From Gaiellasilicea sp963731615 (lineage in GTDB: Bacteria > Actinomycetota > Thermoleophilia > Gaiellales > Gaiellaceae): a stretch of DNA of 64,000 nucleotides. The stretch's first letter is position 1. Each line of letters begins with the position of its first letter. The notes below the pieces were generated by a model that saw nothing but the letters and a program-made list of their open reading frames with translations, did not search any database and had not been told where the DNA came from. The stretch spans positions 186,001 through 250,000 of the forward strand of contig CAVSWD010000008.1 in assembly GCA_963731615.1 (NCBI GenBank), given 5' to 3'. A program made the translations under genes and the position numbers. This document shows, piece by piece, positions 24,070 to 32,811 of this stretch.

Positions 24070-25148
24070 GCGACAGGCACGCCTCGCTCGGCGAGCCGCC
24101 GGGCTGCCGTGTCGGCCTCGACGAGCTCGCCGAGATCGCGCGCTGGCGCGCCGTCCGCAGCGGCAAGCGTCTCTTCGACCACCTCGGCGATACCGACGAA
24201 CGGCAGTCGTCCCTCGAGGAACGCGGCAACGGCGACTTCGTTCGCCGCGTTGAACGCACACGGAAACGTCCCGCCGGCCTCGCCCGCCCGGCGGGCGAGC
24301 TCCAGCAGCGGAAACGTCTCGAGATCGGGCGGCGAGAACTCCAGCGTCAGGCCGGAGGCGAGGTCGAGCTGCGGCACGTCGGTCGCCGCGCGCTCGGGAA
24401 AGGTGAGCGCGTAGGAGATCGGCACGGTCATGTCCGGGTAGCCGAGGTGTGCGAGCGCTGCACCGTCGCGGAACCGGACGAGCGAGTGCACGACCGAGCT
24501 CGGATGCACGACCACCTCGATCCGATCGTAGGGGACGCCGAAGAGAAAGTGCGCCTCGATCAGCTCGAGCCCCTTGTTCGCGAGCGTCGCCGAGTCGACC
24601 GTGATCTTCGGCCCCATGCTCCACGTCGGGTGCGCGAGCGCGTCCTCGACCCCCACGGTCGCGAGCTCGGCTCGTGACCGCCCGCGAAACGGGCCGCCGG
24701 AAGCCGTCAGCACGAGCGAGTCGACGGATCCCGGCTCGCGACCCTCGAGGCACTGGAAGAGTGCGGAGTGCTCGGAGTCGACCGGCAAGAGCAGCCCTCC
24801 ACCCCGCTCCTTTGCCGTCAGTGCGAGCTCGCCGGCGGCGACGAGGCTCTCCTTGTTCGCGAGCGCGAGCGTGACGCCGCGCTCCAGGGCCCACAGGGTT
24901 GCGCGGACGCCGGCGAATCCGACCACGGCATTGAGGACGATGTCGGGCTCTGCGGCGTCGAGCAGCTCGGTCAGGTCGCCGCCGACCTGTGTCAGCTCGA
25001 CGCCGTGCTCGGCCGCGAGCGCATCGAGATCGGTCGAGCCTGCTGCGAGCGCGCACAACTCGAGCTCCGGATTCCGCTCCACGACCTCGATCGCCTGCCG
25101 GCCGATCGAGCCGGTGGCGCCGAGCAGCGCGATTCGCCTCACCGACAC
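24066..25148 (-). CDS. dxr: 1-deoxy-D-xylulose-5-phosphate reductoisomerase
   Basis: The NADPH-dependent enzyme of the second step of the MEP pathway. The ~360-residue product opens with the NADPH site ALLGATGSIGRQAIEVV. It has NKESLVAAGELA, the substrate and metal residues in LPVDSEHSALFQCL and LTASGGPFRGRSR, PTWSMGPKITVDSATLANKG, and the C-terminal EVAVAAFLEGRLPF. The start is GTG 25148 or GTG 25142; both fit the family. It lies 7 bp after cdsA and overlaps rseP by 4 bp, giving a coupled isoprenoid-envelope set. It is a target of fosmidomycin in other bacteria. Confidence 0.95.
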   Translation of the reverse strand: MSVRRIALLGATGSIGRQAIEVVERNPELELCALAAGSTDLDALAAEHGVELTQVGGDLTELLDAAEPDIVLNAVVGFAGVRATLWALERGVTLALANKESLVAAGELALTAKERGGGLLLPVDSEHSALFQCLEGREPGSVDSLVLTASGGPFRGRSRAELATVGVEDALAHPTWSMGPKITVDSATLANKGLELIEAHFLFGVPYDRIEVVVHPSSVVHSLVRFRDGAALAHLGYPDMTVPISYALTFPERAATDVPQLDLASGLTLEFSPPDLETFPLLELARRAGEAGGTFPCAFNAANEVAVAAFLEGRLPFVGIAEVVEETLAAADGAPARDLGELVEADTAARRLAERGVPVA

Positions 25149-25155
25149 AGTTTGC

Positions 25156-25962
25156 CTACGAGCCGTAGCCGAACGCGAGAATGACGTAGAACGCGGCCAC
25201 CGAGGCAAAGAGCAGCGAGTCGATCCGGTCGAGCATGCCGCCGTGCCCTCCGAGCAGCTGGCCCGAGTCCTTGACCTTGAGGTCGCGCTTCAGCGCCGAC
25301 TCGAACAGATCGCCGGCGGCGCCCGCGAGCGCGATCGCGAGGCCGAGCACGACGGCCTGCCAGATCGACAGGAACGTCTCGCGGTCGTCGTAAAGCGTGA
25401 AGAACGAGGCGGCGATCGCTGCGAGGGTCCCGGCGATGAATCCCTCCCAGGTCTTCCCCGGTGAGAGCGACGGCGCGAGCTTGTGCCTCCCGATCAGGCG
25501 GCCGACGAGATACGCCGCAGTGTCGTCGGCGAAGACGGCGATCAGGACGGCGAAAACGGCGATGCGGCCGTACTCCGGGACGTCGCGCAGCAGCAGGAGG
25601 TGGCCGAGGCCGAGCGCGATCCAGGCGACACCCGTGACCGTCGTGCTCATCGTCACCGTCGCGGTCTGTCGCGTCTCGGCGATCCCGTAGAGCAGGAACG
25701 CGAGCACGAGCGTCAGCATGAAACCGCCGACCATCCATTCGGCCCCGCCGATCTCCGCGCCAAGCAGCGTCGCGAGCGCGCCCGCGTAGCCGGCAAGGAC
25801 GAGTGGCCGGAGCCCGCGCGCCATCCCGTAGAGCTCGTGCAGCGCGACGAGAGCCGCGAATACAGCGAGCCCGAACAGCCACCAGCCACCGAGATAGACG
25901 AAGCCCAGCACAAGCGGGAGCCCGACCACGGTGACGGCGATCCGGGAGAGCAGCGGGCTCAT
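25156..25962 (-). CDS. cdsA: Phosphatidate cytidylyltransferase
   Basis: Makes CDP-diacylglycerol from phosphatidate and CTP, the precursor for all phospholipids including the PgsA reaction (13385). The 268-residue product has about eight membrane helices and ends with the CDS signature SALKRDLKVKDSG, then GGHGGMLDRIDSLLFA. The usual P of the LPGHGG step is replaced by G (LLGGHGG), a small deviation from the consensus. The ATG at 25962 overlaps the uppS stop as ATGA. Confidence 0.94.
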   Translation of the reverse strand: MSPLLSRIAVTVVGLPLVLGFVYLGGWWLFGLAVFAALVALHELYGMARGLRPLVLAGYAGALATLLGAEIGGAEWMVGGFMLTLVLAFLLYGIAETRQTATVTMSTTVTGVAWIALGLGHLLLLRDVPEYGRIAVFAVLIAVFADDTAAYLVGRLIGRHKLAPSLSPGKTWEGFIAGTLAAIAASFFTLYDDRETFLSIWQAVVLGLAIALAGAAGDLFESALKRDLKVKDSGQLLGGHGGMLDRIDSLLFASVAAFYVILAFGYGS

Positions 25963-26666
25963 CTGCCGCCGAACCGGCGCCTGCGCGTGGCGTAGTCGGC
26001 GAGCGCGCTCCTCAAGTCCTGGTCGCCGAAGTCCGGCCAGAGCGTCTCGACGAAGACGAGCTCGGCGTAGGCGAGCTGCCAAAGGAGGAAGTTCGAGAGC
26101 CGGAGCTCACCGGAGGTGCGGATCAGGAGATCCGGGTCGGGCAGCTCGGGCTCGTACAAGTGCGCGGCGACGGCATCCTCGTCCAGCTCGTCCGGCTGCA
26201 CGCCTGCGCGGAGCAGGCGGCGCATGGCCTCGACGAGCTCCGCCCGGCCGCCGTAGTCGAACGCGATCCAGAGCTGGAGCCGGTCGTTGGCAGCCGTTTC
26301 GGCCTCGAGCGACGCCATCTGCCGCCGCAAGGCTTCCGGCGCGCGGTCCCGGCGGCCGATGAACCGCGTTCGTACACCCTGCTTCGCGAGGTCGGGAAGC
26401 TCGCGCTCGATCGTCTCGCCGAAGATCTCCATCAGCGCCTCGACCTCGTCGGCCGGCCGCGACCAGTTCTCGGTCGAGAATGCGTAGACGGCAAGCGACC
26501 GCACGCCGAGGTCGATCGCAGCCTCGACCGTCCGGCGGAGCGCACGCGTGCCCTCGCGGTGGCCCTCGGCGACCGGCAGGCCGCGACGCTCCGCCCAGCG
26601 GCCGTTGCCGTCCATGATGATCGCGACGCTACGGGCGAGGTCGGTCGATGAGAGGTCGATAGCGAC
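25959..26666 (-). CDS. uppS: Polyprenyl diphosphate synthase UppS family
   Basis: Cis-prenyltransferase that builds the C50-C55 lipid carrier from IPP. The product has IIMDGNGRWAERRG (catalytic Asp), GHREGTRALR, YAFSTENWSRP, FDYGGRAEL and DLLIRTSGELRLSNFLLWQ with the terminal region up to RRRRFGGR. No ATG, GTG or TTG lies at the expected place. A strong GGAGGT at the end of frr precedes a GAG-GTC-GCT-ATC stretch in frame, so the initiator is either unusual or damaged; I place the start near 26666. The frame happens to be open back through frr and pyrH. Confidence 0.88.
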   Translation of the reverse strand, partial: VAIDLSSTDLARSVAIIMDGNGRWAERRGLPVAEGHREGTRALRRTVEAAIDLGVRSLAVYAFSTENWSRPADEVEALMEIFGETIERELPDLAKQGVRTRFIGRRDRAPEALRRQMASLEAETAANDRLQLWIAFDYGGRAELVEAMRRLLRAGVQPDELDEDAVAAHLYEPELPDPDLLIRTSGELRLSNFLLWQLAYAELVFVETLWPDFGDQDLRSALADYATRRRRFGGR

Positions 26667-26668
26667 CT

Positions 26669-27232
26669 CTAGACCTCCATGATCTCGGCTTCTTTGTGCT
26701 TGATGAGGTCGTCGATCGACTTCGTGTGCTCGTCGGTCAACTTCTGCACCTGCGCTTCGCCGCGGCGCTCCTCGTCGTCGCCGACGTCGCCGTTGCGGAC
26801 GAGCTCTTCGAGGTGCTTCATCACGTCGCGGCGGACGTTCCGGATCGCCACTTTGCCCTCTTCGCCGTAGCGGCGGACGAGCTTGACGAGCTCCTTGCGC
26901 CGCTCCTCGGTGAGCTGCGGGATCGGGAGCCGGATCAGCTTGCCGTCGTTCGACGGCGTCAGGCCGAGGTCGGACTCCTGCACGGACTTCTCGATCGCCT
27001 TGATCTGCGTCGGATCGAAAGGCTGCACCGTGATCAGGCGCGGCTCGGGGACGCCGATCGTGGCCATGTTCTTCAGCGGCGTCGGCGTGCCGTAGTAATC
27101 GATCGTGATCCGGTCGAGGAGCGCCGCCGAGGCGCGGCCGGTGCGGACGCCGTTGAACTCGGTCCGAGTCATCTCGATCGACTTGTCCATGCGACGCTTC
27201 GCGTCCTCCAGGAACTCCTCGATGGTCGCCAT
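26669..27232 (-). CDS. frr: Ribosome recycling factor
   Basis: A 187-residue RRF that splits post-termination ribosomes with EF-G. The long helical domain includes RRMDKSIEMTRTEFNGVRTGRAS, written here in parts, and RVEY-type region TIDYYGTPTPLKNMATI. Then come QPFDPTQIKAIEKSV and LTEERRKELVKLVRRYGEE. It is ~185 residues as usual. The ATG at 27232 follows a GGAG sequence at the end of pyrH. It lies in the conserved rpsB-tsf-pyrH-frr order. Confidence 0.96.
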   Translation of the reverse strand: MATIEEFLEDAKRRMDKSIEMTRTEFNGVRTGRASAALLDRITIDYYGTPTPLKNMATIGVPEPRLITVQPFDPTQIKAIEKSVQESDLGLTPSNDGKLIRLPIPQLTEERRKELVKLVRRYGEEGKVAIRNVRRDVMKHLEELVRNGDVGDDEERRGEAQVQKLTDEHTKSIDDLIKHKEAEIMEV

Positions 27233-27241
27233 CAGTTCTCC

Positions 27242-28019
27242 TTAGGTGACGGTGGGAGTGTGACGGCGTCGAGATGATCGTCCCAACCTGCTCGCCGGTG
27301 GCGACGCGGAAGATGTTGCCCTCCGCCAGCTCGAAGACGTGGATCGGGAGATCGTTCTCCATGCAGAGCGAGAGCGCGGTCGTGTCCATGACGCGCAGGC
27401 CGCGCTCGATCGCCTCGAGATGCGTCAGCGCGGGCAGGAAGGTTGCGGCGGAATCGGTGCGTGGGTCGCCGTCGTAGACGCCCCTGGTACCGCTCTTGCC
27501 CATCAGGATCGCCTCGGCACCGATCTCGAGCGCCCGTAGCGCCGCGGCCGTGTCCGTGGTGAAGAACGGGTTGCCCGTCCCCGCGGCGAAGATGACGATC
27601 CGACCTTTCTCGAGATGCCGCATCGCCCGGCGGCGGATGTATGGCTCGGCGACCTCCGAGACCTCGAGCGCAGAGAGCACGCGCGTGTCGGCCCCGGCCC
27701 GCTCGAGCGCGTCCTGGAGCGAGAGCGCGTTGAGGACGGTCGCGAGCATGCCGGCGTAGTCGGCGGTCGCCCGGTCCATTCCCTCCGCCGCAGCAGCCAT
27801 GCCGCGGTAGATGTTGCCGCCGCCGACGACGATCGCCAGCTCGAGGCCCTCGGACTGCACGTCGACGATCTCGCGCGCGAGCGCTGCAATGCGCTTGGGG
27901 TCGGTGCCGTACTCGTGATCGCCCATCAGCGCCTCGCCTGAGAGCTTCAGCAAGACGCGACGGAAGGCAGGAGCAGCACCCGTCAGCGACCGCTCCGTCT
28001 CCTCTTGGTGCGTGGTCAC
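27242..28019 (-). CDS. pyrH: UMP kinase, frame break at the extreme 3' end
   Basis: Hexameric bacterial UMP kinase (amino acid kinase fold). From GTG 28019 the product has the ATP-binding VLLKLSGEAL, VVGGGNIYRG, the UMP-binding ADYAGMLATVLNALSLQDAL, GTGNPFFTTDTAAALRA and DPRTDSAATFLPALTH. The main frame does not stop where expected. A one-base shift near 27268 gives a tail ending TPTVT and TAA at 27242-27244, right before the frr ribosome site. Because of this break the frame runs on open through frr into uppS. It belongs to the translation/UMP block. Confidence 0.92.
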
Positions 28020-28023
28020 GCGG

Positions 28024-28833
28024 CTATTCTGCGACAGAGAGGCGGTTGAACGCGACGACACGCGCCCCCGCCTCTTCGAGCGCCTGACCCACCGTCTTCG
28101 CCGAGTCGTGGATCCACGGCTGGTCGACGAGGACGCCGCCGGGCTGCGCCGCGTAGAACCGCTTCCCGAGCATGCCCTCGACGATCTTCTCCTTGGCCTG
28201 CTCCGGCTTCCCCTCGAGCTCGTCGGAGTTGAGGTAGACCTGCCGCTCAGCGGCCACCGTCTCGGCCGGGACCTCGTCGCGCGTCGTCCACTCCGGGGCC
28301 GCGAAGGAGATGTGCATCGCCAGCTGGCGCGCCAGCTCCTCGCTGCCCCCGGCGAGCTTGACGAGAACGCCGATCTTGTTCGCAGGCGGGTGCGTGTATG
28401 CGTTCAAGGCCTCGCCGTCGGCGGCCTCGTAGCGCTCGGCACCGACAACGACGATGTTCTCGCCGAGCTTTGCGGCTGTATCGAGGCGATCCTGCTCGAC
28501 CGTCTCGACCGCTTCGGGGCCGCCCGCGTGCACGGCTTCGAAGAGCCGCTTCGCAAAGGCCTGGAACTCCTCGGTCTGGGAGACGGGCTCCGTCTCGCAG
28601 CCGAGCGCGACGATCGTCCCGTAGCCGTCGGCAACGCGATAACCGACCATCCCCTCGCTCGTGGCACGGCCGGCGCGCTTCGCCACCTGCGCCATCCCTT
28701 TCTCGCGCAGGAGCGTGCGTGCCGCTTCGAGGTCACCGCCGGTCTCCACGAGGGCGCGCTTCGCGTCCATCATCGGCGCGCCGGTGGCGTCGCGAAGCTC
28801 CTTCACCTGGGATGCGGAAATCGTCGTGCTCAC
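28024..28833 (-). CDS. tsf: Translation elongation factor Ts
   Basis: A 269-residue nucleotide-exchange factor for EF-Tu. It has the N-terminal UBA-like helix pair (VKELRDATGAPMMDAKRAL), the EF-Ts signature LREKGMAQVAKRAGR, the SEGMVGYRVADGYGTIVALG core and the C-terminal AKTVGQALEEAGARVVAF. It is longer than short mycobacterial forms but within the family range. Its GTG start overlaps the rpsB stop (GTGA), and pyrH follows after 4 bp. Confidence 0.95.
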   Translation of the reverse strand: MSTTISASQVKELRDATGAPMMDAKRALVETGGDLEAARTLLREKGMAQVAKRAGRATSEGMVGYRVADGYGTIVALGCETEPVSQTEEFQAFAKRLFEAVHAGGPEAVETVEQDRLDTAAKLGENIVVVGAERYEAADGEALNAYTHPPANKIGVLVKLAGGSEELARQLAMHISFAAPEWTTRDEVPAETVAAERQVYLNSDELEGKPEQAKEKIVEGMLGKRFYAAQPGGVLVDQPWIHDSAKTVGQALEEAGARVVAFNRLSVAE

Positions 28834-29695
28834 GCGGTCTCCTCCTCGGTCTGCTCGGCAGCGGGGTCTCGACCGGCTCAGTCGCGGCCGCCTGGACTTC
28901 CGGTTCCGCAGCCGGCGGCTCCTCGCTCTCGGCGGGAGTCTCTGGCTCGATGGCTACCTCGGCCGAGGCAGGGCCGCCGTTGCCGTTCGTCGCGACCATC
29001 TCCTTCTCGGTCACCTTGCTCTGACCGGCCGCGATCCCGTCGGCGATGGCGCGCACGATCAGGCTGCAGGAGCGGATCGCGTCGTCGTTGCCGGGAATGA
29101 TGAAGTCGGCCTCGTCCGGATCGCAGTTCGTGTCGACGAGCGCCACGATCGGCACGCCGAGCCGCCGCGCCTCACGGACGGCGAGCTGCTCCTTGCGGAG
29201 ATCGACGATGAAGACGGCGTCCGGCTGCCGCTTCAGGTCGGCGACGCCGCCCAGGTTCGACTCGAGCTTCTCGAGCTCCTGGAGCATCGTGATCCGCTCC
29301 TTGGCCGGCAGCAGCTCGAGCTGCCCCTCGGTCTTCAACCGGCGCAGCTCGTGCAGGTGCGCGATCCGGTCGGTGATCGTGCGCCAGTTGGTCAGGAGGC
29401 CGCCGAGCCAACGGTTCGAGACGTACGGCATGCCGACGCGGGCCGCCTCCTGGGCGACGGCGTCCTGCGCCTGCTTCTTCGTGCCGACGAAGAGGATCGT
29501 GCCGCCGCGCTGCGCCAGGTTGCGCGCGAAGTCGTAGGCCTCCTGCAGGAGCTCGGAGGTCTGCGTCAGGTCGATGATGTAGATGCCGCCGCGCTCCGTG
29601 AAGATGAAGCGCTTCATCTTCGGGTTCCAGCGGCGGGTCTGGTGGCCGAAGTGCACACCGGCCTCCAGAAGCTCACGCATGGATACAACTGCCAA
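28830..29695 (-). CDS. rpsB: Ribosomal protein S2, frame break in the variable tail
   Basis: Small-subunit protein S2. From TTG 29695 (LAVVSMRELLEAGVHFGHQT; ATG 29680 is an alternative) the sequence has NPKMKRFIFTERGGIYIIDL, GTILFVGTKKQAQDAV and NRWLGGLLTNWRTI. The S2 signature PDAVFIVDLRKEQLAVREA and PIVALVDTNCDPDEADFIIP follow. After ~235 residues comes the usual acidic Ala/Glu tail. Near 28866 the frame shifts; the other frame gives AAEQTEEETA and a TGA overlapping the tsf GTG. The ~128 bp before the gene hold its leader and promoter, in which I cannot place elements confidently. Confidence 0.93.
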
Positions 29696-29823
29696 GGGAC
29701 TGGCCCCTTTCGTGGTTGGTTGGCGTAACAGCCGGCGGGGCGCGGATGGAACCGGGCTCATGCCTCGGCACCCCCACCCGTCCTGATCACCGGGACGAAG
29801 GGAAAACGACCGGGGAAGTGTAG

Positions 29824-30718
29824 CTATGCGGCGTCGCGGGCGCGTTCGAGCGCTGCAGCGAGGTCGTCGGGCAGCGGCGATTCGGCCTCGACACGCTCAC
29901 CGGTGATGGGATGGTCGAACGCGAGCCCCGCGGCATGCAGGAATTGGCGCTCGAGGCCGAGGTCGCCGGAGCTGCCGTAGACGGGATCGCCCGAGATCGG
30001 CAGCTCGATCGCCTCCAGATGGACGCGGATCTGGTGCGTCCGGCCCGTTTCGAGCATGACCTCGAGCAGCGTCCGCGAGACCGAGCAGCTCCAGCACCGC
30101 GAACCGGGTCACCGCGTTGCGCGGCGTCGCCGTGTCGAGCGAGTGGCGCGAGCGGTCGATCCGGTCTCGGCCGATCGGCGCCTCGATCCGGCCGCTGCGC
30201 GACCGCGGGACGCCCCGCACGAGCGCGAGGTAGCGCCGCTCGACCTCTCGACGCCGGATCAGCTCCTGCAGCTTCGCGTGCGCCTCCTCCGAGCGGGCGA
30301 CGACGAGAAGGCCGGACGTGTCGCGGTCGAGCCGGTGGACGATGCCGGGGCGTTCCTCGTCGCCGCCGGCGGCGTCGAGCGCCAGCAGCCCGTGCACGAG
30401 CGTGCCCGAGGTGTGCCCGATGCCGGGATGGACGACGACGCCGGCAGGCTTGTCGACGACCAGTAGGTGCTCGTCCTCCCAGGCGATACGGAGGTCCATC
30501 GCCTCCGGTGCGAGCGGCGCCGGCGCGGCGGGGAGCTCGACGATGACGTCCTCGCCTCCCTCCAGCCGGTGGCTCTTCTGCCGCGGCTCGCCGTCGACGA
30601 GCACTGCGCCCTCTGCGATCAGCCGCTCGGCGAGCGAACGCGAGCCGACCTCGGGCCGCCCCGCGACCGCGCGGTCGAGGCGCTCCGCGTCAGGGGCGCG
30701 AAAGCGGAGAGTGGCCAA
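29824..30718 (-). CDS. rluD: RluA/RluD-family rRNA pseudouridine synthase, one frame break
   Basis: Converts specific uridines of 23S rRNA to pseudouridine. The N-terminal S4-like RNA-binding part (RLDRAVAGRPEVGSRSLAER, LIAEGAVLVDGEPRQKSHRL) is followed by EHLLVVDKPAGVVVHPG, the catalytic HRLDRDTSGLLVVA and KLQELIRRREVERRYLALV. Near 30085 one extra base breaks the frame. The remainder, SRTLLEVMLETGRTHQIRVH then DPVYGSSGDLG, runs to 29824. The start is TTG 30718, overlapping the lspA end by 29 bp, the usual lspA-rluD arrangement. Confidence 0.9.
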
Positions 30719-31292
30719 CTCGAGGTGGCCGGTGCTTGGCCCGGTCGGCCCCGGCGAGAGCGCCGAAGAGGATCGCGACGCCGACGACGATGAAGACATC
30801 GGCGAGGTTGAACGCGGGCCAGTAGCGCAGGTCGAGGAAATCGGTGACGTGACCCAGGCGGACGCGGTCGACCAGGTTCGAGATGCTGCCGCCGAGCACG
30901 AAGCCGAGTGCGACCGGCAGCACGGGATGCCGGCCGCCGGCGCGCGCGAAGAAGACGAGCATCCAGAGCACCGCGAGACCGGTGAGCGCGATCACAATCG
31001 AGGTCGCGCTCGAGAAGAGGCCAAACGCGATCCCGGAGTTGTGCACGTGGTGGATCGAGAACGGGCCGACGATCTCCACCTCCTCTCCGAATGCGAGCGC
31101 GCGGGCGACGACTTGCTTCGTCAGCTGGTCGGCGATCACCGCCGCGACCGCGATCGCAGCCAGCCCGAGCCACTGGTGTCTCGCAGCCCCGAGCGGACGC
31201 TCGGCCGCAAGGATCGGCCGCAGCGCGTTCGTCGACGAACCGACGCGGATCTCGAACGGGCGGTCCTGCTCGCGCGGTGCCGGCTCGGTCAC
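30690..31292 (-). CDS. lspA: Lipoprotein signal peptidase (SPase II)
   Basis: Aspartic protease that removes signal peptides from prolipoproteins in the membrane. The 200-residue product has an unusually long charged N-terminus (~40 residues), then four membrane helices. Family motifs are DQLTKQVVARAL, NSGIAFGL, GGSISNLVDRVRLGHVTDFL (first catalytic Asp) and FNLADVFIVVGV (second catalytic Asp). GTG 31292 overlaps the stop of the zinc-finger gene (GTGA). Confidence 0.93.
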   Translation of the reverse strand: MTEPAPREQDRPFEIRVGSSTNALRPILAAERPLGAARHQWLGLAAIAVAAVIADQLTKQVVARALAFGEEVEIVGPFSIHHVHNSGIAFGLFSSATSIVIALTGLAVLWMLVFFARAGGRHPVLPVALGFVLGGSISNLVDRVRLGHVTDFLDLRYWPAFNLADVFIVVGVAILFGALAGADRAKHRPPRVGHSPLSRP

Positions 31293-31654
31293 CGAGCCTG
31301 CTTGCGCGCGTCGTCGATGCAGAGCGTCGTCCACGGAACGGCTTCGAGCCGCTCGACCGGAATCTCTTTGCCGCAGATCTTGCAGGTGCCGAAGTCGCCC
31401 GTCTCGAGCCGGACGAGCGCCTCATCGACCTGCCGCAGCTGCTCGCGTGCGTCCTCCTCGAGGCCCTCGTCGAACTCACGGTCGTACGTCTCGGAGGCCG
31501 TGTCCGCCAGGTGGTTGTCGGCGCTTGACGAGAGCAGCTCTCCCGTCTCCTCGGTCATCGACGCACCACCGATGTCGTGGTGTGCGATCGTGCCGAGTAG
31601 CCGTTCGCGGGCCTGTTCCAGCTCACCGCGAAAGCGCGTGGCGTCGATTGTCAT
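31289..31654 (-). CDS. TraR/DksA-family zinc-finger protein
   Basis: A 121-residue product with an N-terminal coiled-coil (RFRGELEQARERLLGTIAHH ... EDAREQLRQVDEALVRLE) and a C-terminal TraR/DksA finger. In the finger, CKICGKEIP is followed by a degenerate second half, with only one further Cys (TTLCIDD). Such proteins bind the RNA polymerase secondary channel and tune initiation, often with ppGpp. Here the altered finger resembles actinobacterial CarD-independent DksA-like proteins. Its ATG overlaps the DUF167 stop (ATGA), and its own stop overlaps lspA. Confidence 0.85.
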   Translation of the reverse strand: MTIDATRFRGELEQARERLLGTIAHHDIGGASMTEETGELLSSSADNHLADTASETYDREFDEGLEEDAREQLRQVDEALVRLETGDFGTCKICGKEIPVERLEAVPWTTLCIDDARKQAR

Positions 31655-31944
31655 CCAGTCTCCTGTCCGCCCGCCGTGGCGAGCCGTCGCTCGATCTCGT
31701 CCGGCGCGATGCCGGCCAGCTCGACGATCTTGTCTCGTGAGCCGCCGCCCGAAACGAGGGTAACGCTCGAGCGCGGCACCGCGAGGGTTTCGGCGAGCAG
31801 CGCCAGCACGGCGTCGTTCGCCCTGCCCCGCTCGGGCGCCGCGGCCACGCGCACCTTCCAGGCTCCACCGTGCCTGCCGACGATCGCGGCCCTGGCGGCA
31901 CCCGGTGCGACCCGGAGTCGAAGCCTCGTCGTCGGCACGCTCAT
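31651..31944 (-). CDS. DUF167 / YggU-family protein
   Basis: A 97-residue product: RLRLRVAPGAARAAIVGRHG, AWKVRVAAAPERGRANDAVL, ALLAETLAVPRSSVTLVSGG, SRDKIVELAGI. This matches the small alpha/beta DUF167 family found in most cell-division clusters next to yggT and divIVA. No biochemical role is established for the family. It lies between divIVA and the dksA-like gene with a 4-bp overlap downstream. Confidence 0.9.
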   Translation of the reverse strand: MSVPTTRLRLRVAPGAARAAIVGRHGGAWKVRVAAAPERGRANDAVLALLAETLAVPRSSVTLVSGGGSRDKIVELAGIAPDEIERRLATAGGQETG

Positions 31945-31962
31945 GCCGCCAGGATAGACGCG

Positions 31963-32430
31963 CTACGAAATCAACCGTCGGATCTCGCCGGTCTGCTCGC
32001 CGACGGGCTCCCGCTCGTCCTCGCTCGCCTCGTCGAGGCTTTCGAGCGCGGAGCGGAGGAGCGACTTGATCCGACGCAGCTCCGTCTCCAGCCGCTCCTT
32101 CTCGGCCGCGGCGCGGCGGGCGATCGCCCGCGCCTCCGCGTGCGCCTCGCCGACGATCGCCTCCGCTTCCTTGCGAGCCTGCTCGCGCATCTGCCGCGCC
32201 GAGCTCTCGGCCGACACGAGCGTCGTCCGCAGGAGCCCTTCGAGCTCCTTGTGCCGCGTCAGGTCGAGCTCGAGCTGCTCGATCCGGTCGGCGAGATCGG
32301 CACGCTCGCGCCAGACGTCCTCGAAGCTGTCGGCGACCTCCGTCAGCGTGCGGTCGACCACGGCGCGTTTGTAGCCGCGGATTCCCTTGGCGAGCTTGAT
32401 GTGGCGGATCTCGACGGGTGTGTAGGCCAT
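31963..32430 (-). CDS. DivIVA-domain protein
   Basis: A 155-residue coiled-coil protein. The N-terminal ~60 residues hold the membrane-curvature-binding DivIVA motif: TPVEIRHIKLAKGIRGYKRA, VVDRTLTEVADSFEDVWRER. A long heptad-rich helix follows (LEQLELDLTRHKELEGLLRT region and EARAIARRAAAEKERLETEL). DivIVA proteins mark cell poles and septa and organise wall growth in actinobacteria. It is shorter than Wag31 and may be the SepIVA-like paralogue; both are possible. It follows yggT by 12 bp. Confidence 0.88.
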   Translation of the reverse strand: MAYTPVEIRHIKLAKGIRGYKRAVVDRTLTEVADSFEDVWRERADLADRIEQLELDLTRHKELEGLLRTTLVSAESSARQMREQARKEAEAIVGEAHAEARAIARRAAAEKERLETELRRIKSLLRSALESLDEASEDEREPVGEQTGEIRRLIS

Positions 32431-32442
32431 CGTGGCTCCTTC

Positions 32443-32745
32443 CTACAAGCGCTCGAGGAGGGACGTGAGGATCCGGCTGATCACGAAGAGGGAGATGATC
32501 GCGACCATCGGCGAGAGGTCGAGTGGGCCGACGGGAGGCAGGAAACGGCGGAAGATTCGCAGGTATGGGTCGCACACGTCGTAGAGGAAGCGCTGAACGC
32601 GATTCAGCCACGGTCGGTACGGCAGCCGCACCCAGGACGTGAGGATGTACGCAAACAGGAGCAGCGTGTACACCCAGATGAAGACGCCGACGAAGTTTGC
32701 GAGTGTGGATCCGAGGTCGGCAAGCAGCGTGGCGAGGACGCCCAT
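32443..32745 (-). CDS. YggT-family membrane protein
   Basis: A 100-residue product with two membrane helices around the conserved hydrophilic loop: VGVFIWVYTLLLFAYILTSW, then RFLYDVCDPYLRIFRRFLPP (the CDPYL motif of YggT) and LDLSPMVAIISLFVISRIL. It lies between sepF and divIVA, as in most actinobacteria. It is linked with division and osmotic or membrane functions, without a defined activity. Confidence 0.92.
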   Translation of the reverse strand: MGVLATLLADLGSTLANFVGVFIWVYTLLLFAYILTSWVRLPYRPWLNRVQRFLYDVCDPYLRIFRRFLPPVGPLDLSPMVAIISLFVISRILTSLLERL

Positions 32746-32811
32746 GGGCAGTCATTCTGGCTTCCGTGCATCTTTCCTACACGTCTGGGAGGCGGTGCCG
32801 GCCAGGGGCCG

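Noticed and set aside
25959..28061. A 700-codon minus-strand open frame suggesting a PyrH-UppS fusion
   Set aside because: It crosses frr in the wrong frame; pyrH and uppS are separate genes and the run-through results from a frame break at the pyrH end.
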